Positions 8,399-16,112 of a DNA stretch of 64,000 nucleotides are shown here, in pieces. Numbering within the stretch: the stretch's first letter is position 1; the number at the start of each line of letters is the position of its first letter. The notes below the pieces were generated by a model. It was not told the DNA's origin. It made no database searches and worked only from the letters and a program-made list of their open reading frames with translations. The DNA comes from an uncultured Collinsella sp. (GTDB taxonomy: Bacteria > Actinomycetota > Coriobacteriia > Coriobacteriales > Coriobacteriaceae), in contig CAUGTZ010000002.1 in assembly GCA_959602645.1 (NCBI GenBank), positions 62,001 to 126,000 on the forward strand. Reading direction: 5' to 3'. The position numbers and the translations under genes are program-made.

Positions 8399-10624
8399 CT
8401 AGACGAGCTCGAACTCCCCCACCAACAGGTCGCGGCTGTTAGGCCCCGCCATGACCTCAAACGCGCCGGGCTCGCTTGCCCAGCCGTGCTCGGGCGTCCA
8501 AAAACGCAGAGCCTCCTCGCGCAGGATAAACGTCACCGTGCGGCGCTCACGCGGCGCAAGCTCAACACGCGCAAAGTCACGCAGTTCGAGCATGGGGCGC
8601 ACGCGCGTTGCCACCTTGTCGTGGATATAGAGCTGCACGACCTCAGTACCAGCAATATCGCCCTCATTGGTCACGTCGATTGAGACCTCGAGGACACCGT
8701 CCGCCGTAAGCTCGTCCGCACTCAGGCGCAGGTTATCGTAGCGCGCCGTATGATACGAGAGTCCGTAGCCAAAGGGGAACATCGCATCGTTAGGGCAGTC
8801 CATATAGCGGCTCACAAAGCGACCGCTATGCGTTGATGTCTTAGCGGGACGTCCGGTGGAGAACTGCGCATAGTAGAGCGGCTCCTGGCCCACGTTATGT
8901 GGGAAGCTCACCGTGAGCCTGCCGCTCGGATTGACCGTTCCAAAGAGCACGTCGGCTACCGAACGCCCACCAGCCGTACCGGGGAACCACGCCTCTACGA
9001 TTGCATCGCAATCATCGATCACGTCAGTGAGGGAAAGAGGACGCCCGTTAAAGAGCACGAGCACCACAGGCTTGCCGAGCGCGCGCACGCGCTTGAGCAG
9101 GCGCTTCTGCGGAGCCGGTATGGTAATGTCCGTACGCGCTCCGCCCTCACCGCTCTGCAGCATGTGTTCTCCGAGCGCCATGACCACCACGTCGCTCGAT
9201 GCGGCCAGCTCGAGCGCCTCGGCAGCCATCGTCTCTAGATCCGCGCCCTCGCCCGTCGGCGCACCGAACGCGGGAATCTTGCCAAACTCCCCAAGCTCGC
9301 TGTAGTCGTCGAGCGTGGGACAGCCTTGGGCCCACGCAAAGCCGTCGTCGCCCATTACCTCGGCAAATGCCTCGGCAAGCGTTACGGAATGAGTTTTATC
9401 GGCATGAATCGCCCACATGCCGATGATGTCTCGGCTGTTGGCATAGGGACCGATGAGCGCCACGCGCGGAGCGTTGCCCCCGGTCGTAAGCGGTAGCAGC
9501 CCACCTTCGTTTTTAAGGAGCACGAGGGCCTCGTCGCACGTTTTACGCGCGCTCTCAAGACGCTCCGGCGTGCACGTGACCTCCGTACGGCGCTCGGGCG
9601 AGCACGTACGATACGGGTCCTCAAACAGACCGAGTCTGTTCTTGAGCTCGAGCACGCGCATGCAGGCGGTATCGATCTGCTCGAGCGAAACCTCACCCGT
9701 TTCGATGAGGGCCTCAAGCTCATGTGCGTAGCAGGGCGTCTTCATGTCGATGTCCACGGTGGCATTCATGGCGAGCTTGGCCGCCTCGCGACGGTTTGCC
9801 GCCACACCGTGTGCCCTGAGCTCGTCGATCGCCGCGTAATCGGTGATGATGGGACCGTCAAAGCCCCACTCGTCGCGCAACACGTCGTGCATGAGCCAGC
9901 GGTTTGCCGTGGCGGGGATGCCATCGATGGTGTTGAAGCTCGTCATCACCAAATCGCAACCAGCCTCGACCGCCGCACGGTACGGAGGCAGGTACTCGTT
10001 GCGCAGGCGCCACTCGCTCATATCCACTGTGTTGTACTCGCGACCCGCCTCGGGCGCACCATAGCCCGCAAAGTGTTTGACGCAGCTGGCCAAGCTCTTC
10101 TGCGGCGTACCGTCACCCTTAAAGCCCTCGACCATCGCGCGAGCGAAGCGGCTGCTTAGGTACGGATCCTCGCCCGGCATCTCCAGGCAGCGACCCCAAC
10201 GGGCATCGCGCACCACGTCCACCGGCGGGCTAAAGGTCACCATGCAGCCATCGGCCACGGCCTCTTCGGCAATAAGGTTGTAATCCTCGCGGATAAGCTC
10301 TGGGTCCCACGTGGCTCCCAGGCCCAGGGGGATTGGATAGCAGGTTTGATAGCCATAGATCACATCGGCCATAAAGACGAGCGGGATCTTAAGACGGCTG
10401 CGCTCAAGATATGCATCTTGGATACGATGCACTTCCTCGGCGCCCAACACGTTGAGCACGCTGCCGCATACGTCAACATCTTCTTGCGTCACGCCCAGCT
10501 TGGCACGCGGACCAACCGCTACGGCATCGGTGCCAAAGCACCCACCGTCAAGCTGCACCAACTGCCCGATCTTCTCGCGCAGGGTCATACGCCCCAAAAG
10601 GTCAACGAGCTCGGATTGCTCCAT
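8399..10624 (-). CDS. Beta-glucosidase/beta-xylosidase, glycoside hydrolase family 3
   Basis: A 741-residue three-domain GH3 enzyme. The barrel domain carries KH at residues 183-184 and the nucleophile Asp262 in IITDYAAI. The alpha/beta sandwich follows, and the C-terminal ~80 residues form a fibronectin-III-like domain (VTNEGDIAGTEVVQLYI). It has no signal peptide, consistent with intracellular work on imported glycosides. ATG 10624 (MEQSELVDLL) is chosen because GAGG lies 6 bases upstream and family homology begins there. An open frame extends a further 114 codons upstream, but it is arginine/histidine-rich and runs through intergenic hairpins. It is the first glycosidase after the PTS gene. 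Confidence 0.92.
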   Translation of the reverse strand: MEQSELVDLLGRMTLREKIGQLVQLDGGCFGTDAVAVGPRAKLGVTQEDVDVCGSVLNVLGAEEVHRIQDAYLERSRLKIPLVFMADVIYGYQTCYPIPLGLGATWDPELIREDYNLIAEEAVADGCMVTFSPPVDVVRDARWGRCLEMPGEDPYLSSRFARAMVEGFKGDGTPQKSLASCVKHFAGYGAPEAGREYNTVDMSEWRLRNEYLPPYRAAVEAGCDLVMTSFNTIDGIPATANRWLMHDVLRDEWGFDGPIITDYAAIDELRAHGVAANRREAAKLAMNATVDIDMKTPCYAHELEALIETGEVSLEQIDTACMRVLELKNRLGLFEDPYRTCSPERRTEVTCTPERLESARKTCDEALVLLKNEGGLLPLTTGGNAPRVALIGPYANSRDIIGMWAIHADKTHSVTLAEAFAEVMGDDGFAWAQGCPTLDDYSELGEFGKIPAFGAPTGEGADLETMAAEALELAASSDVVVMALGEHMLQSGEGGARTDITIPAPQKRLLKRVRALGKPVVLVLFNGRPLSLTDVIDDCDAIVEAWFPGTAGGRSVADVLFGTVNPSGRLTVSFPHNVGQEPLYYAQFSTGRPAKTSTHSGRFVSRYMDCPNDAMFPFGYGLSYHTARYDNLRLSADELTADGVLEVSIDVTNEGDIAGTEVVQLYIHDKVATRVRPMLELRDFARVELAPRERRTVTFILREEALRFWTPEHGWASEPGAFEVMAGPNSRDLLVGEFELV

Positions 10625-10644
10625 GGCTACCTCGTTTCTGTTGT

Positions 10645-10752
10645 GTGCCCTTATGGGAGGACGCCGGATTCGTGTAGGGGTCAGCGCCCTCCCATAAGGG
10701 CGCACGGGGCGCATCTGGCGCCGCGCCCCGTGTGCTGGCGTCCAAAGACGCC
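10645..10752. repeat. Three consecutive hairpins between PTS and GH3 genes
   Basis: Going along the plus strand there are three inverted repeats: GTGCCCTTATGGGAGG with its near-complement (10645-10705), GCACGGGGCGC with GCGCCCCGTGTGC (10702-10735), and GGCGTC/GACGCC (10737-10752). On the minus transcript they fall between the PTS stop and the GH3 ribosome-binding site. They may act as processing or partial-termination structures that set different expression for transporter and enzymes. Confidence 0.7.
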
Positions 10753-10764
10753 GGTTTCCCAGAA

Positions 10765-12126
10765 CTAGTTGTTCTCGAGGATCATGTCGTCGTTGAAGCC
10801 GAAGGTCAGCGTGCCCACAAAGGTGAGGACGGAGGCGACGGCGAGCGCGATGACGTCCTCCATACCCACCGAGCCGATGATGGCCGGGATGGTGATGAGC
10901 GAGGTGGTCATGAGCGCGGGCTGGTGCAGGCCAAAAGTGGCAGCAATGGCACCGCAGATGCCGCAAGAGACGATTGCGATCACAAACGGGCGCTTGTACT
11001 TGAGGACGGCGCCGTAGATGGCGGGCTCGGTGATGCCGGCGAGGAGCGCAGAGATGGCGGCAGCGCCGGCGAGCTCCTTGAGCTCGGTGTTCTTGGTCTT
11101 GAGGAAGATGGCAAGGACCGCGAAACCCATGGCAAAGTTGGTGCCGACGGTAATGGGCAGGATGACGTCATAGCCGAGCATACCGATGTTCATCTGGATG
11201 ATGGGGATAAAGGCCCAGTGCATACCAAAGATGATGAGGCAGGGCCAAAGCAGACCGATGAGGAAGCCTGCGGGCAGCGGGGCAACCTCAAGCAGGGAAA
11301 CCAGGCCGTTAGCGATGAGACCACCGATGAAGTCGGTGACGGGGCCGATGATGTAGAGGGTGAGCGCAGTGGCCACGACGAGGGTCACGACGGGAACGAT
11401 CAAGCCCTTGAGGATATCGGGGACGACCTTATTGAGGCCCTTCTCGATCCAGGACTGCGCGTACACGGCAAAGATGATGGGGATAACCGAGCTCGTGTAG
11501 CTGATGAGCGTTACCGGGATGCCAAAGAGGTCAACCGGGTCGCCGGCGCTAAAGAGCGTGGAGAGCGTGGGGTAGCACAGCGCAACGGCGATGGCCATGG
11601 CCGTCCAGTCGTTGCACTTGAACTTCTTGGCCGCAGTGCGGGCAAGGAAGACCGGCATGAAGTAGAACACGCCGTCGCCGATGGCGTAAAGCAGCTGGTA
11701 GGTGGTGGACTCGGCCGCGAGCCAACCAAAGGAGTTGGCCATGATCACAAAGGCCTTGAGAAGGCCGGCGGCGGACATGGCGGGAAGCATCGGCATAAAG
11801 ATGCCGCTGATGAGCTGGATGGCGCGGTTGACGATGCTGCCACCGGCCTCGTCCTCGACCTCGCCGCCAAGCTGGATGTTGGAAACCTTGGGCAGGGCGT
11901 CATACACGTCGGTAACGTGATTGCCGATAACAATCTGGTACTGACCGGCGGCCACTAGAACGGAGATAACGCCCTCGGTCTGGTTGAGCTTCTCGGTCTG
12001 GGCCTTCTTCTCGTCGTTGAGGGTAAAGCGCAAACGGGTAATGCAGTGGGTGACGGACTTGACGTTGTCCTCGCCACCGACGAGTTCAACGATGGTACGG
12101 GCGAGAGCCTCGTAATCGCGTGCCAT
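10765..12126 (-). CDS. PTS beta-glucoside transporter subunit EIIBC
   Basis: This 453-residue membrane protein imports and phosphorylates beta-glucosides. The N-terminal EIIB domain (about residues 1-85) has the phosphocysteine Cys28 in VTHCITRLRF. The EIIC domain follows from about residue 105, with around ten membrane helices and the GITEPAIYG family signature. It ends right after EIIC, so the EIIA domain found in some beta-glucoside PTS proteins is missing and must come from another gene. ATG 12126 is preceded by AAGGAGG inside a small hairpin. It lies directly downstream of a BglG-type regulator and upstream of four glycosidases, one of them phospho-specific. Confidence 0.93.
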   Translation of the reverse strand: MARDYEALARTIVELVGGEDNVKSVTHCITRLRFTLNDEKKAQTEKLNQTEGVISVLVAAGQYQIVIGNHVTDVYDALPKVSNIQLGGEVEDEAGGSIVNRAIQLISGIFMPMLPAMSAAGLLKAFVIMANSFGWLAAESTTYQLLYAIGDGVFYFMPVFLARTAAKKFKCNDWTAMAIAVALCYPTLSTLFSAGDPVDLFGIPVTLISYTSSVIPIIFAVYAQSWIEKGLNKVVPDILKGLIVPVVTLVVATALTLYIIGPVTDFIGGLIANGLVSLLEVAPLPAGFLIGLLWPCLIIFGMHWAFIPIIQMNIGMLGYDVILPITVGTNFAMGFAVLAIFLKTKNTELKELAGAAAISALLAGITEPAIYGAVLKYKRPFVIAIVSCGICGAIAATFGLHQPALMTTSLITIPAIIGSVGMEDVIALAVASVLTFVGTLTFGFNDDMILENN

Positions 12127-12146
12127 GTGAAACCTCCTTGTTTCAC
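12127..12146 (-). promoter_or_regulatory. Hairpin that places the PTS ribosome-binding site in its loop
   Basis: On the coding strand GTGAAAC and GTTTCAC pair around AAGGAG, immediately before ATG 12126. The Shine-Dalgarno sequence is exposed in, or partly shared with, this 7-bp stem-loop, which could tune translation or bind an RNA-binding regulator. No known motif was recognised. Confidence 0.55.
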
Positions 12147-12271
12147 TCGTTACAAAGATATCTGCAGCCCCGGCGCCTTGGAGCTTAACAGCAGGTTGCG
12201 CGGCGATGCCGCGATGTCTGCCGACGCAAAGCCGGCCAGTTGGGCAGTTAGACGGGTGCCCGGCCTCCGTA

Positions 12272-13120
12272 TCAATGTCCCGGGCAGAGCCGGTTGATAT
12301 GCATCATCAGATAGAGCAGCTCTTCGTCCGTGCAGTGCCAGCCGCAGGTTGCCCTCATGTATTCGTCGATTGCGCGTGCACAGGCGTACGCGTCTGAAAA
12401 CTCGCTGGTCGCTCGTTTGAAAAGATCGCTATTGCGCGTCTCCTCGTCCTCACCCTTGATAAGGCGGCTGATAAGAAAGCGCATATGGGTCACAAAGCGC
12501 GCATAGCTATATGAGCAACGGTCGATGGTCTCGCCAAGCGTACGCTCGATAATCCCGGTAACCGCATCGATGACCTCGGTACTCTTTACGACCAAGTCCA
12601 TGTTGCCCTTTGCGCCCGCGTTCTCGTCATCGACCATCTCGGCGTTGACGATATGCAGCGCAATCGAAGCGGCCTCGGTCTCAGGAAAATCAACGTCCTC
12701 GGCCACAGCCATAACGAGCTTGACGCCGCGGCGACCGACCTCGGCCTCGCGCGGATAGACGAGGCGGACTTCCTCGTAGAGCGGGTTCTTGATCGAAGCT
12801 CCCTTGCGGGCGCGGTCGATGGCAAACTGAAGGTGGTCGGCGAGCGTAAAGACTAGATTGGGATTGAGCGTGCAGTTGAGCTCGTTGCGTGCGATATCCA
12901 CGATACCCGACGCGATAATGATAACATCGTCCGAAAGCGATGCGACAGCATCGTACATCTCAGGGCTGATATCGCGGAAGCTCCGCTGGATGGAGCTTTC
13001 GTCCTCAATATAGGAAGGGGCGCCGCGAAAGCCAAGGCCCTTGCCAAACAACACGAGCTCGCGCCCGGCATCGTCCTCCGCAAGGACAACGTTGTTGTTT
13101 ATTGCCTTGGTTATCAGCAT
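12272..13120 (-). CDS. BglG/LicT-family transcriptional antiterminator
   Basis: A 282-residue RNA-binding regulator. The N-terminal CAT domain (about residues 1-55, MLITKAINNNVVLAEDD) binds nascent RNA. Two PRD domains follow and carry the usual regulatory histidines, seen in LADHLQFAI and IALHIVNAE (PRD1) and in FVTHMRFLI and LMMHINRL (PRD2). PTS phosphorylation of these controls activity. ATG 13120 with AGGGGAG upstream is preferred over the longer frame to 13159. It precedes the PTS EIIBC gene by 145 bases. I could not point to a convincing RAT/terminator pair in that gap or in its own leader, so the exact target is open. Confidence 0.93.
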   Translation of the reverse strand: MLITKAINNNVVLAEDDAGRELVLFGKGLGFRGAPSYIEDESSIQRSFRDISPEMYDAVASLSDDVIIIASGIVDIARNELNCTLNPNLVFTLADHLQFAIDRARKGASIKNPLYEEVRLVYPREAEVGRRGVKLVMAVAEDVDFPETEAASIALHIVNAEMVDDENAGAKGNMDLVVKSTEVIDAVTGIIERTLGETIDRCSYSYARFVTHMRFLISRLIKGEDEETRNSDLFKRATSEFSDAYACARAIDEYMRATCGWHCTDEELLYLMMHINRLCPGH

Positions 13121-13346
13121 GAAAAAACTCCCCTGGGCTCCACTTGGACATCTCACCACACCGGCTCTCGAGTCGGCGGTTGCTATGACATGTGCTCGTG
13201 GCGCCTCCCGAGGAGTAACGCGGTGCAGTTGCCAGTATAGAGGTTTTGCTGAGTTATTAAAGTGATTTTATAGAAGTTACCGTTCGCCCCTGTTTTTCCA
13301 CCGTTCATCCCTTGACCCCCCCCCAAGGCAAAGGCAACCAAAGGCG

Positions 13347-13378
13347 CACCACAAAGGGGACAGGCACCTTTGTGGTGG
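13347..13378. repeat. GGGGACAGG-loop hairpin, left flank of ATPase cassette
   Basis: The stem CACCACAAAGG pairs with CCTTTGTGGTGG around GGACAGGCA. It is the inverted counterpart of the hairpin at 14624-14656 on the other side of the ATPase gene, with nearly identical sequence over 30 bases. Confidence 0.8.
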
Positions 13379-13393
13379 TTTGAGACAAGGACC

Positions 13394-13453
13394 CTAGTCC
13401 ACAGTGATGTCGAGGTTCTTGCCGGTGAGGCCTACGTAGCCGCCCTCGGCAGC
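13394..13453 (-). pseudogene. 3' remnant of a DUF4867-family gene
   Basis: Read on the minus strand this encodes AEGGYVGLTGKNLDITVD and a stop, which aligns in frame with the C-terminus of the intact protein at 14814-15458 (AEGGYVGLIGKNLDIACD). Differences at several positions show it is a diverged paralogue or allele, not a recent exact duplication. The upstream part of the gene is absent and the ATPase cassette starts right beside it, so the remnant marks an old recombination or insertion junction. Confidence 0.75.
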
Positions 13454-13470
13454 AGGTCATTTGACCGAAT

Positions 13471-13509
13471 AGGAAAAAAAGGAAAAAATAGGAAAAAAAG
13501 GAAAGGAGA
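13471..13509 (+). repeat. Iterated AGGAAAAAA tract before the ATPase gene
   Basis: AGGAAAAAA-type units repeat about four times and end in GGAAAGGAGAC, the ribosome-binding region of the gene at 13513. Homopolymer runs of six and seven A could vary in length and alter expression; this is inference. Confidence 0.5.
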
Positions 13510-13512
13510 CTT

Positions 13513-14619
13513 ATGACTGAGACCATCTTCTCCCCCTCATTTGGAAATCGCCCCTCTTATCTAGTCGGGCGCGAAGCGGTAATTTCGACATTCGTATCTG
13601 GCATTGAGCAAGAGGCGGGCAATCGCGACCGAGCCATGCTCATGCTTGGACAGCGAGGCAGCGGCAAGACGGTTCTTCTGTGGGAACTTGCCGACCGCGC
13701 ACGCAAGCTCGGCTTTGTTGTCGCTACGCCCACCGTAGCCTCCGAGGATATGCTCGAGCGCATTGTTGAGAAGATCCAGGAAGCAGGCGAGCCTTACGTC
13801 AATAAACGCCGCCTTCCCAAACTCACGAGCGGCAGTCTAAGTGTTTTTGGGTTCTCGGCAGGCCTCGAGTTCACACGAGACGTGCAGGAGACCAAAAGCT
13901 TTCAGTTCAAACTCACACAGCTCGCGCGCAAACTGACCAAGCAGGGACACGGTATCCTCATCCTCATCGACGAGCTCCAAGCGAATTCACCCGAGATCAG
14001 ACAGCTCGTCACCGCCTATCAAGAACTGGTCGGCGAACGACTCAACGTCGCGCTCGTCATGGCAGGCCTTCCGGGAGCCGTCTGCGCAACACTCAATGAC
14101 CGCGTGCTGACATTTCTCAACCGCGCTCGCAAGGTCACGCTCGAACCGCTTTCGGTCGGAGATGTCGACGCCTATTACCAGCGGGCTTTCGAAGAGCTCA
14201 GCATTGACATTCCAAGCGATCTTCGCCTCCGTGCCGCTCGCGCAACCCAAGGCTCCCCTTATATGCTGCAGCTGATCGGCTATAACATCGCCAATCGCTG
14301 CAAGGCTGGAGAACGCGCAGCGCAAGGGCAAATCGACGGAGCCATCGAAGCTTCGAAGGTCGACTTCGAAAACGATGTTTGCGAAACGACGCTCGCCGCG
14401 CTATCGGACCAAGACGTCGCGTTTCTCACCGCAATGACTGACGACGAAGGCGCTGTGTCGCGTATTTCTGATGTGGCGGAGCGCATGTCGGTCACGCCCG
14501 ACTATGCACAGAAATATCGCCGGCGCCTCATTGACGCCGGCGTTATCGAGCAGGCGCGCCGTGGTTACGTGCGCTTCGCCGTCCCATATATGGCCGACTA
14601 TCTGCGCAGCCAGCTCTAG
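13513..14619 (+). CDS. Orphan AAA-type ATPase with C-terminal winged-helix region
   Basis: A 368-residue cytoplasmic P-loop NTPase. Walker A is GQRGSGKT at about residues 46-53 and Walker B is ILILIDEL at about 149-156. The sequence resembles the AAA/STAND-like ATPases found alone in many actinobacteria. The last ~90 residues look like a winged-helix domain (VSRISDVAERMSVTPDYAQKYRRRL), suggesting DNA binding or an ATPase switch. GGAAAGGAGAC precedes ATG 13513. It is the only plus-strand gene between 1 and 24666 and is bounded by inverted hairpins at 13347 and 14624, which suggests acquisition as a cassette. No partner such as a nuclease or transposase is adjacent, so its role is unknown. Confidence 0.75.
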   Translation: MTETIFSPSFGNRPSYLVGREAVISTFVSGIEQEAGNRDRAMLMLGQRGSGKTVLLWELADRARKLGFVVATPTVASEDMLERIVEKIQEAGEPYVNKRRLPKLTSGSLSVFGFSAGLEFTRDVQETKSFQFKLTQLARKLTKQGHGILILIDELQANSPEIRQLVTAYQELVGERLNVALVMAGLPGAVCATLNDRVLTFLNRARKVTLEPLSVGDVDAYYQRAFEELSIDIPSDLRLRAARATQGSPYMLQLIGYNIANRCKAGERAAQGQIDGAIEASKVDFENDVCETTLAALSDQDVAFLTAMTDDEGAVSRISDVAERMSVTPDYAQKYRRRLIDAGVIEQARRGYVRFAVPYMADYLRSQL

Positions 14620-14623
14620 ACAA

Positions 14624-14656
14624 CCACCACAAAGGTGCCTGTCCCCTTTGTGGTGG
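14624..14656 (+). terminator. GGGGACAGG-loop hairpin, right flank and probable terminator of ATPase gene
   Basis: CCACCACAAAGG pairs with CCTTTGTGGTGG around TGCCTGTCC, five bases after the ATPase stop codon. It is the inverted copy of the hairpin at 13347. There is no long T-run, so termination is inferred from position and stem strength. Confidence 0.65.
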
Positions 14657-14670
14657 CTTGGGCCGGTTTG

Positions 14671-14725
14671 TCTTGATCTGTAACAGGTAGACCGCCAAAA
14701 CCGGGCCTGGTGTTACAGATCGAGA
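14671..14725. repeat. Inverted repeat with TCTNGATCTGTAACA arms, copy 1
   Basis: TCTTGATCTGTAACA (14671-14685) pairs with TGTTACAGATCGAGA (14711-14725), 14 of 15 positions. The 25-base interior includes AGGTAG right after the left arm, as in copy 2. Confidence 0.75.
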
Positions 14726-14749
14726 TCTTTCGGGCACCCTCTGCGGTTA

Positions 14750-14804
14750 TCTCAATCTGTAACAGGTAGAGACGATTTAGCCCGCTAGATGTTACAAATC
14801 GAGA
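14750..14804. repeat. Inverted repeat with TCTNGATCTGTAACA arms, copy 2
   Basis: TCTCAATCTGTAACA (14750-14764) pairs with TGTTACAAATCGAGA (14790-14804). It has exactly the same arm length, spacer length and left-arm neighbour (AGGTAG) as copy 1, which lies 79 bases to the left, but a different interior. Both stand in the gap before the DUF4867 stop. Confidence 0.75.
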
Positions 14805-14813
14805 CGGAAGATG

Positions 14814-15458
14814 CTAGTCACAGGCGATGTCGAGGTTCTTGCCGATGAGGCCTACGTAGCCGCCCTCGGCGGCCTTGGGGCTATCGGCGTGGCAGAGAAC
14901 CCATTTGTCGGCCTTCCAGTAGCAGTAGCTGTCGCCGGCGGCGGGCATGTCGGCTGCACCCTCGGGGCGCGGACCATTGGTGCCGGCGGGCAGCGCAACC
15001 ATCACCTGGAAGCCGCCGTCGTCGACCATGCAGGGCGTGTAGTGGAGCGTGGTGTTGAAGACTTCGACGACCGTACCCGCCGGCACGCGGAACGCCTTGA
15101 CGCACGCGGTGTCGAGCTTGCCGTCCTCGATCTCCCAGCGATGCGCCACGAGCAGGATAAAGTCGCGGGCGCCCAGGTTAAACTCGCTGGCGCGGTGATA
15201 CTCCAGGCAGTTGAGGCGTGTGTTGTGGCCGTTGCACCAGCCGAGCTGGAAGGGGCGGCCGCCAAACATGAGAAAGCCCAGTTTGTCGGCATCCTTGACG
15301 CCCTCGAGCTCCGGCGCACTTGCTACGTACTTGCTGCCCTCGGGAATGGGCGTGGCAGAGAGCGCCTCGAGCACGGGCGACGTGAGCTCGGACGGAACGT
15401 CATCCCAAACGTTGCCATAGGATTTGAACTCGGGATCGTTGACAGAATAGATGTGCAT
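14814..15458 (-). CDS. DUF4867 family protein
   Basis: A 214-residue cytoplasmic protein that I recognise by its opening MHIYSVNDPEFKSYG and overall pattern as the DUF4867 family, probably a cupin-like fold related to sugar or ureidoglycolate metabolism enzymes. There is no confirmed reaction. Conserved-looking histidine- and glutamate-bearing segments (WCNGHNTRLNCLEYHRASEFN) fit a metal-binding cupin. ATG 15458 follows an AGGAGCG ribosome-binding site. A 7-bp inverted repeat overlaps its -10 box. A truncated paralogue lies at 13394. It is followed by two matched hairpins and the ATPase cassette. Confidence 0.7.
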   Translation of the reverse strand: MHIYSVNDPEFKSYGNVWDDVPSELTSPVLEALSATPIPEGSKYVASAPELEGVKDADKLGFLMFGGRPFQLGWCNGHNTRLNCLEYHRASEFNLGARDFILLVAHRWEIEDGKLDTACVKAFRVPAGTVVEVFNTTLHYTPCMVDDGGFQVMVALPAGTNGPRPEGAADMPAAGDSYCYWKADKWVLCHADSPKAAEGGYVGLIGKNLDIACD

Positions 15459-15467
15459 GTTCGCTCC

Positions 15468-15493
15468 TGTTCGTAAATGTGACTATACGAACA
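15468..15493 (-). promoter_or_regulatory. Operator-like inverted repeat over the DUF4867 promoter
   Basis: TGTTCGT (15468-15474) and ACGAACA (15487-15493) are perfect 7-bp arms separated by 12 bases. The interior contains ACTATA, a TATAGT -10 box on the minus strand. The position between promoter and start fits a repressor site; the regulator is not identified. Confidence 0.55.
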
Positions 15494-15542
15494 TTCTAGA
15501 ACAAACATGAGCGATTTTGAACGCTCGTCCCGACCACTCAAC

Positions 15543-15573
15543 AAAAAGGCGCCCCCGCATAAGCGAAGGCGCC
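15543..15573 (-). terminator. Intrinsic terminator after luxS
   Basis: GGCGCC arms about 14 bases apart, with TTTTT following on the minus strand, 30 bases past the luxS stop. Confidence 0.7.
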
Positions 15574-15602
15574 CAATGCGCGCGCTTTGGGCGATAAGGC
15601 CC

Positions 15603-16091
15603 TTACGCCTGCTGGTAGTGCAGGTGCTTCTCGTCGATATTGGCCAGGTCGCGGTCGAGATAACGGCGCGCGAGCCAGTTTGCCATGGGGAGGTTCTGGT
15701 CCAGATAGTTACCGCACTCCTCGGGAGCGGCGCCGGGGATATCGCCCTCAAAGCCCGCGACAAACTCGAACAGCTCGCGCACGAGCGGCAAGATCTCCTC
15801 GCTCGTCAGCTCACCAAAGACAACCAGGTAAAAGCCCGTGCGGCAGCCCATGGGGCCAAAGTAGACAATGCGGCTCGACCACTCGGCATGATTGCGGAGG
15901 AACGTGGCACCCAGATGCTCGATGGTGTGGCACTCCGCCGTGTTCATAACTGGCTCCTTGTTGGGCGTGGTCAGGCGCAGGTCAAAGGTGGTGACGGCGG
16001 CGCCGGTCGCCGGATCGCGGTCGATGCGGCTCACATACACGCCGGGCTCGAGCAGCAGATGGTCAACGGAAAAACTCGCGATGCGCTCCAT
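15603..16091 (-). CDS. luxS: S-ribosylhomocysteine lyase LuxS
   Basis: This 162-residue enzyme cleaves S-ribosylhomocysteine to homocysteine and DPD, the precursor of autoinducer-2, in the activated methyl cycle. The metal-binding motif HTIEH gives His55 and His59, and Cys126 in EECGNYL is the third ligand; Cys83 in MGCRTGF matches the catalytic cysteine. Length and motif order are normal for the family. It stands alone, with a terminator downstream and a long-arm hairpin upstream, and no other methyl-cycle gene is adjacent. Confidence 0.97.
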   Translation of the reverse strand: MERIASFSVDHLLLEPGVYVSRIDRDPATGAAVTTFDLRLTTPNKEPVMNTAECHTIEHLGATFLRNHAEWSSRIVYFGPMGCRTGFYLVVFGELTSEEILPLVRELFEFVAGFEGDIPGAAPEECGNYLDQNLPMANWLARRYLDRDLANIDEKHLHYQQA

Positions 16092-16112
16092 GGCAGATCC
16101 TCTCGGTAGTCA

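Larger units (their letters stand above)
13121..13512. other. Intergenic region with promoter, hairpin, gene remnant and A-rich tract
   Basis: This 392-base stretch lies between the divergent BglG-type gene and the AAA ATPase gene. It holds the BglG promoter area (TATACT near 13240 on the minus strand), a run of nine C at 13316-13324, a GGGGAC-loop hairpin (13347-13378), the 3' fragment of a DUF4867 paralogue (13394-13453) and an A-rich iterated tract (13471-13509) leading into the ATPase ribosome-binding site. Confidence 0.6.

Noticed and set aside
10625..10966. N-terminal extension of the GH3 enzyme
   Set aside because: The extension is Arg/His/Pro-rich, crosses three intergenic hairpins and the end of the PTS gene, and ATG 10624 has a good ribosome-binding site.
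12147..13270. RAT antiterminator target for the BglG-type protein
   Set aside because: Neither the PTS leader nor the regulator leader shows a convincing RAT sequence overlapping a terminator stem.
13316..13324. Run of nine C as a phase-variation tract
   Set aside because: It is not within or just upstream of a coding region that a length change would switch.
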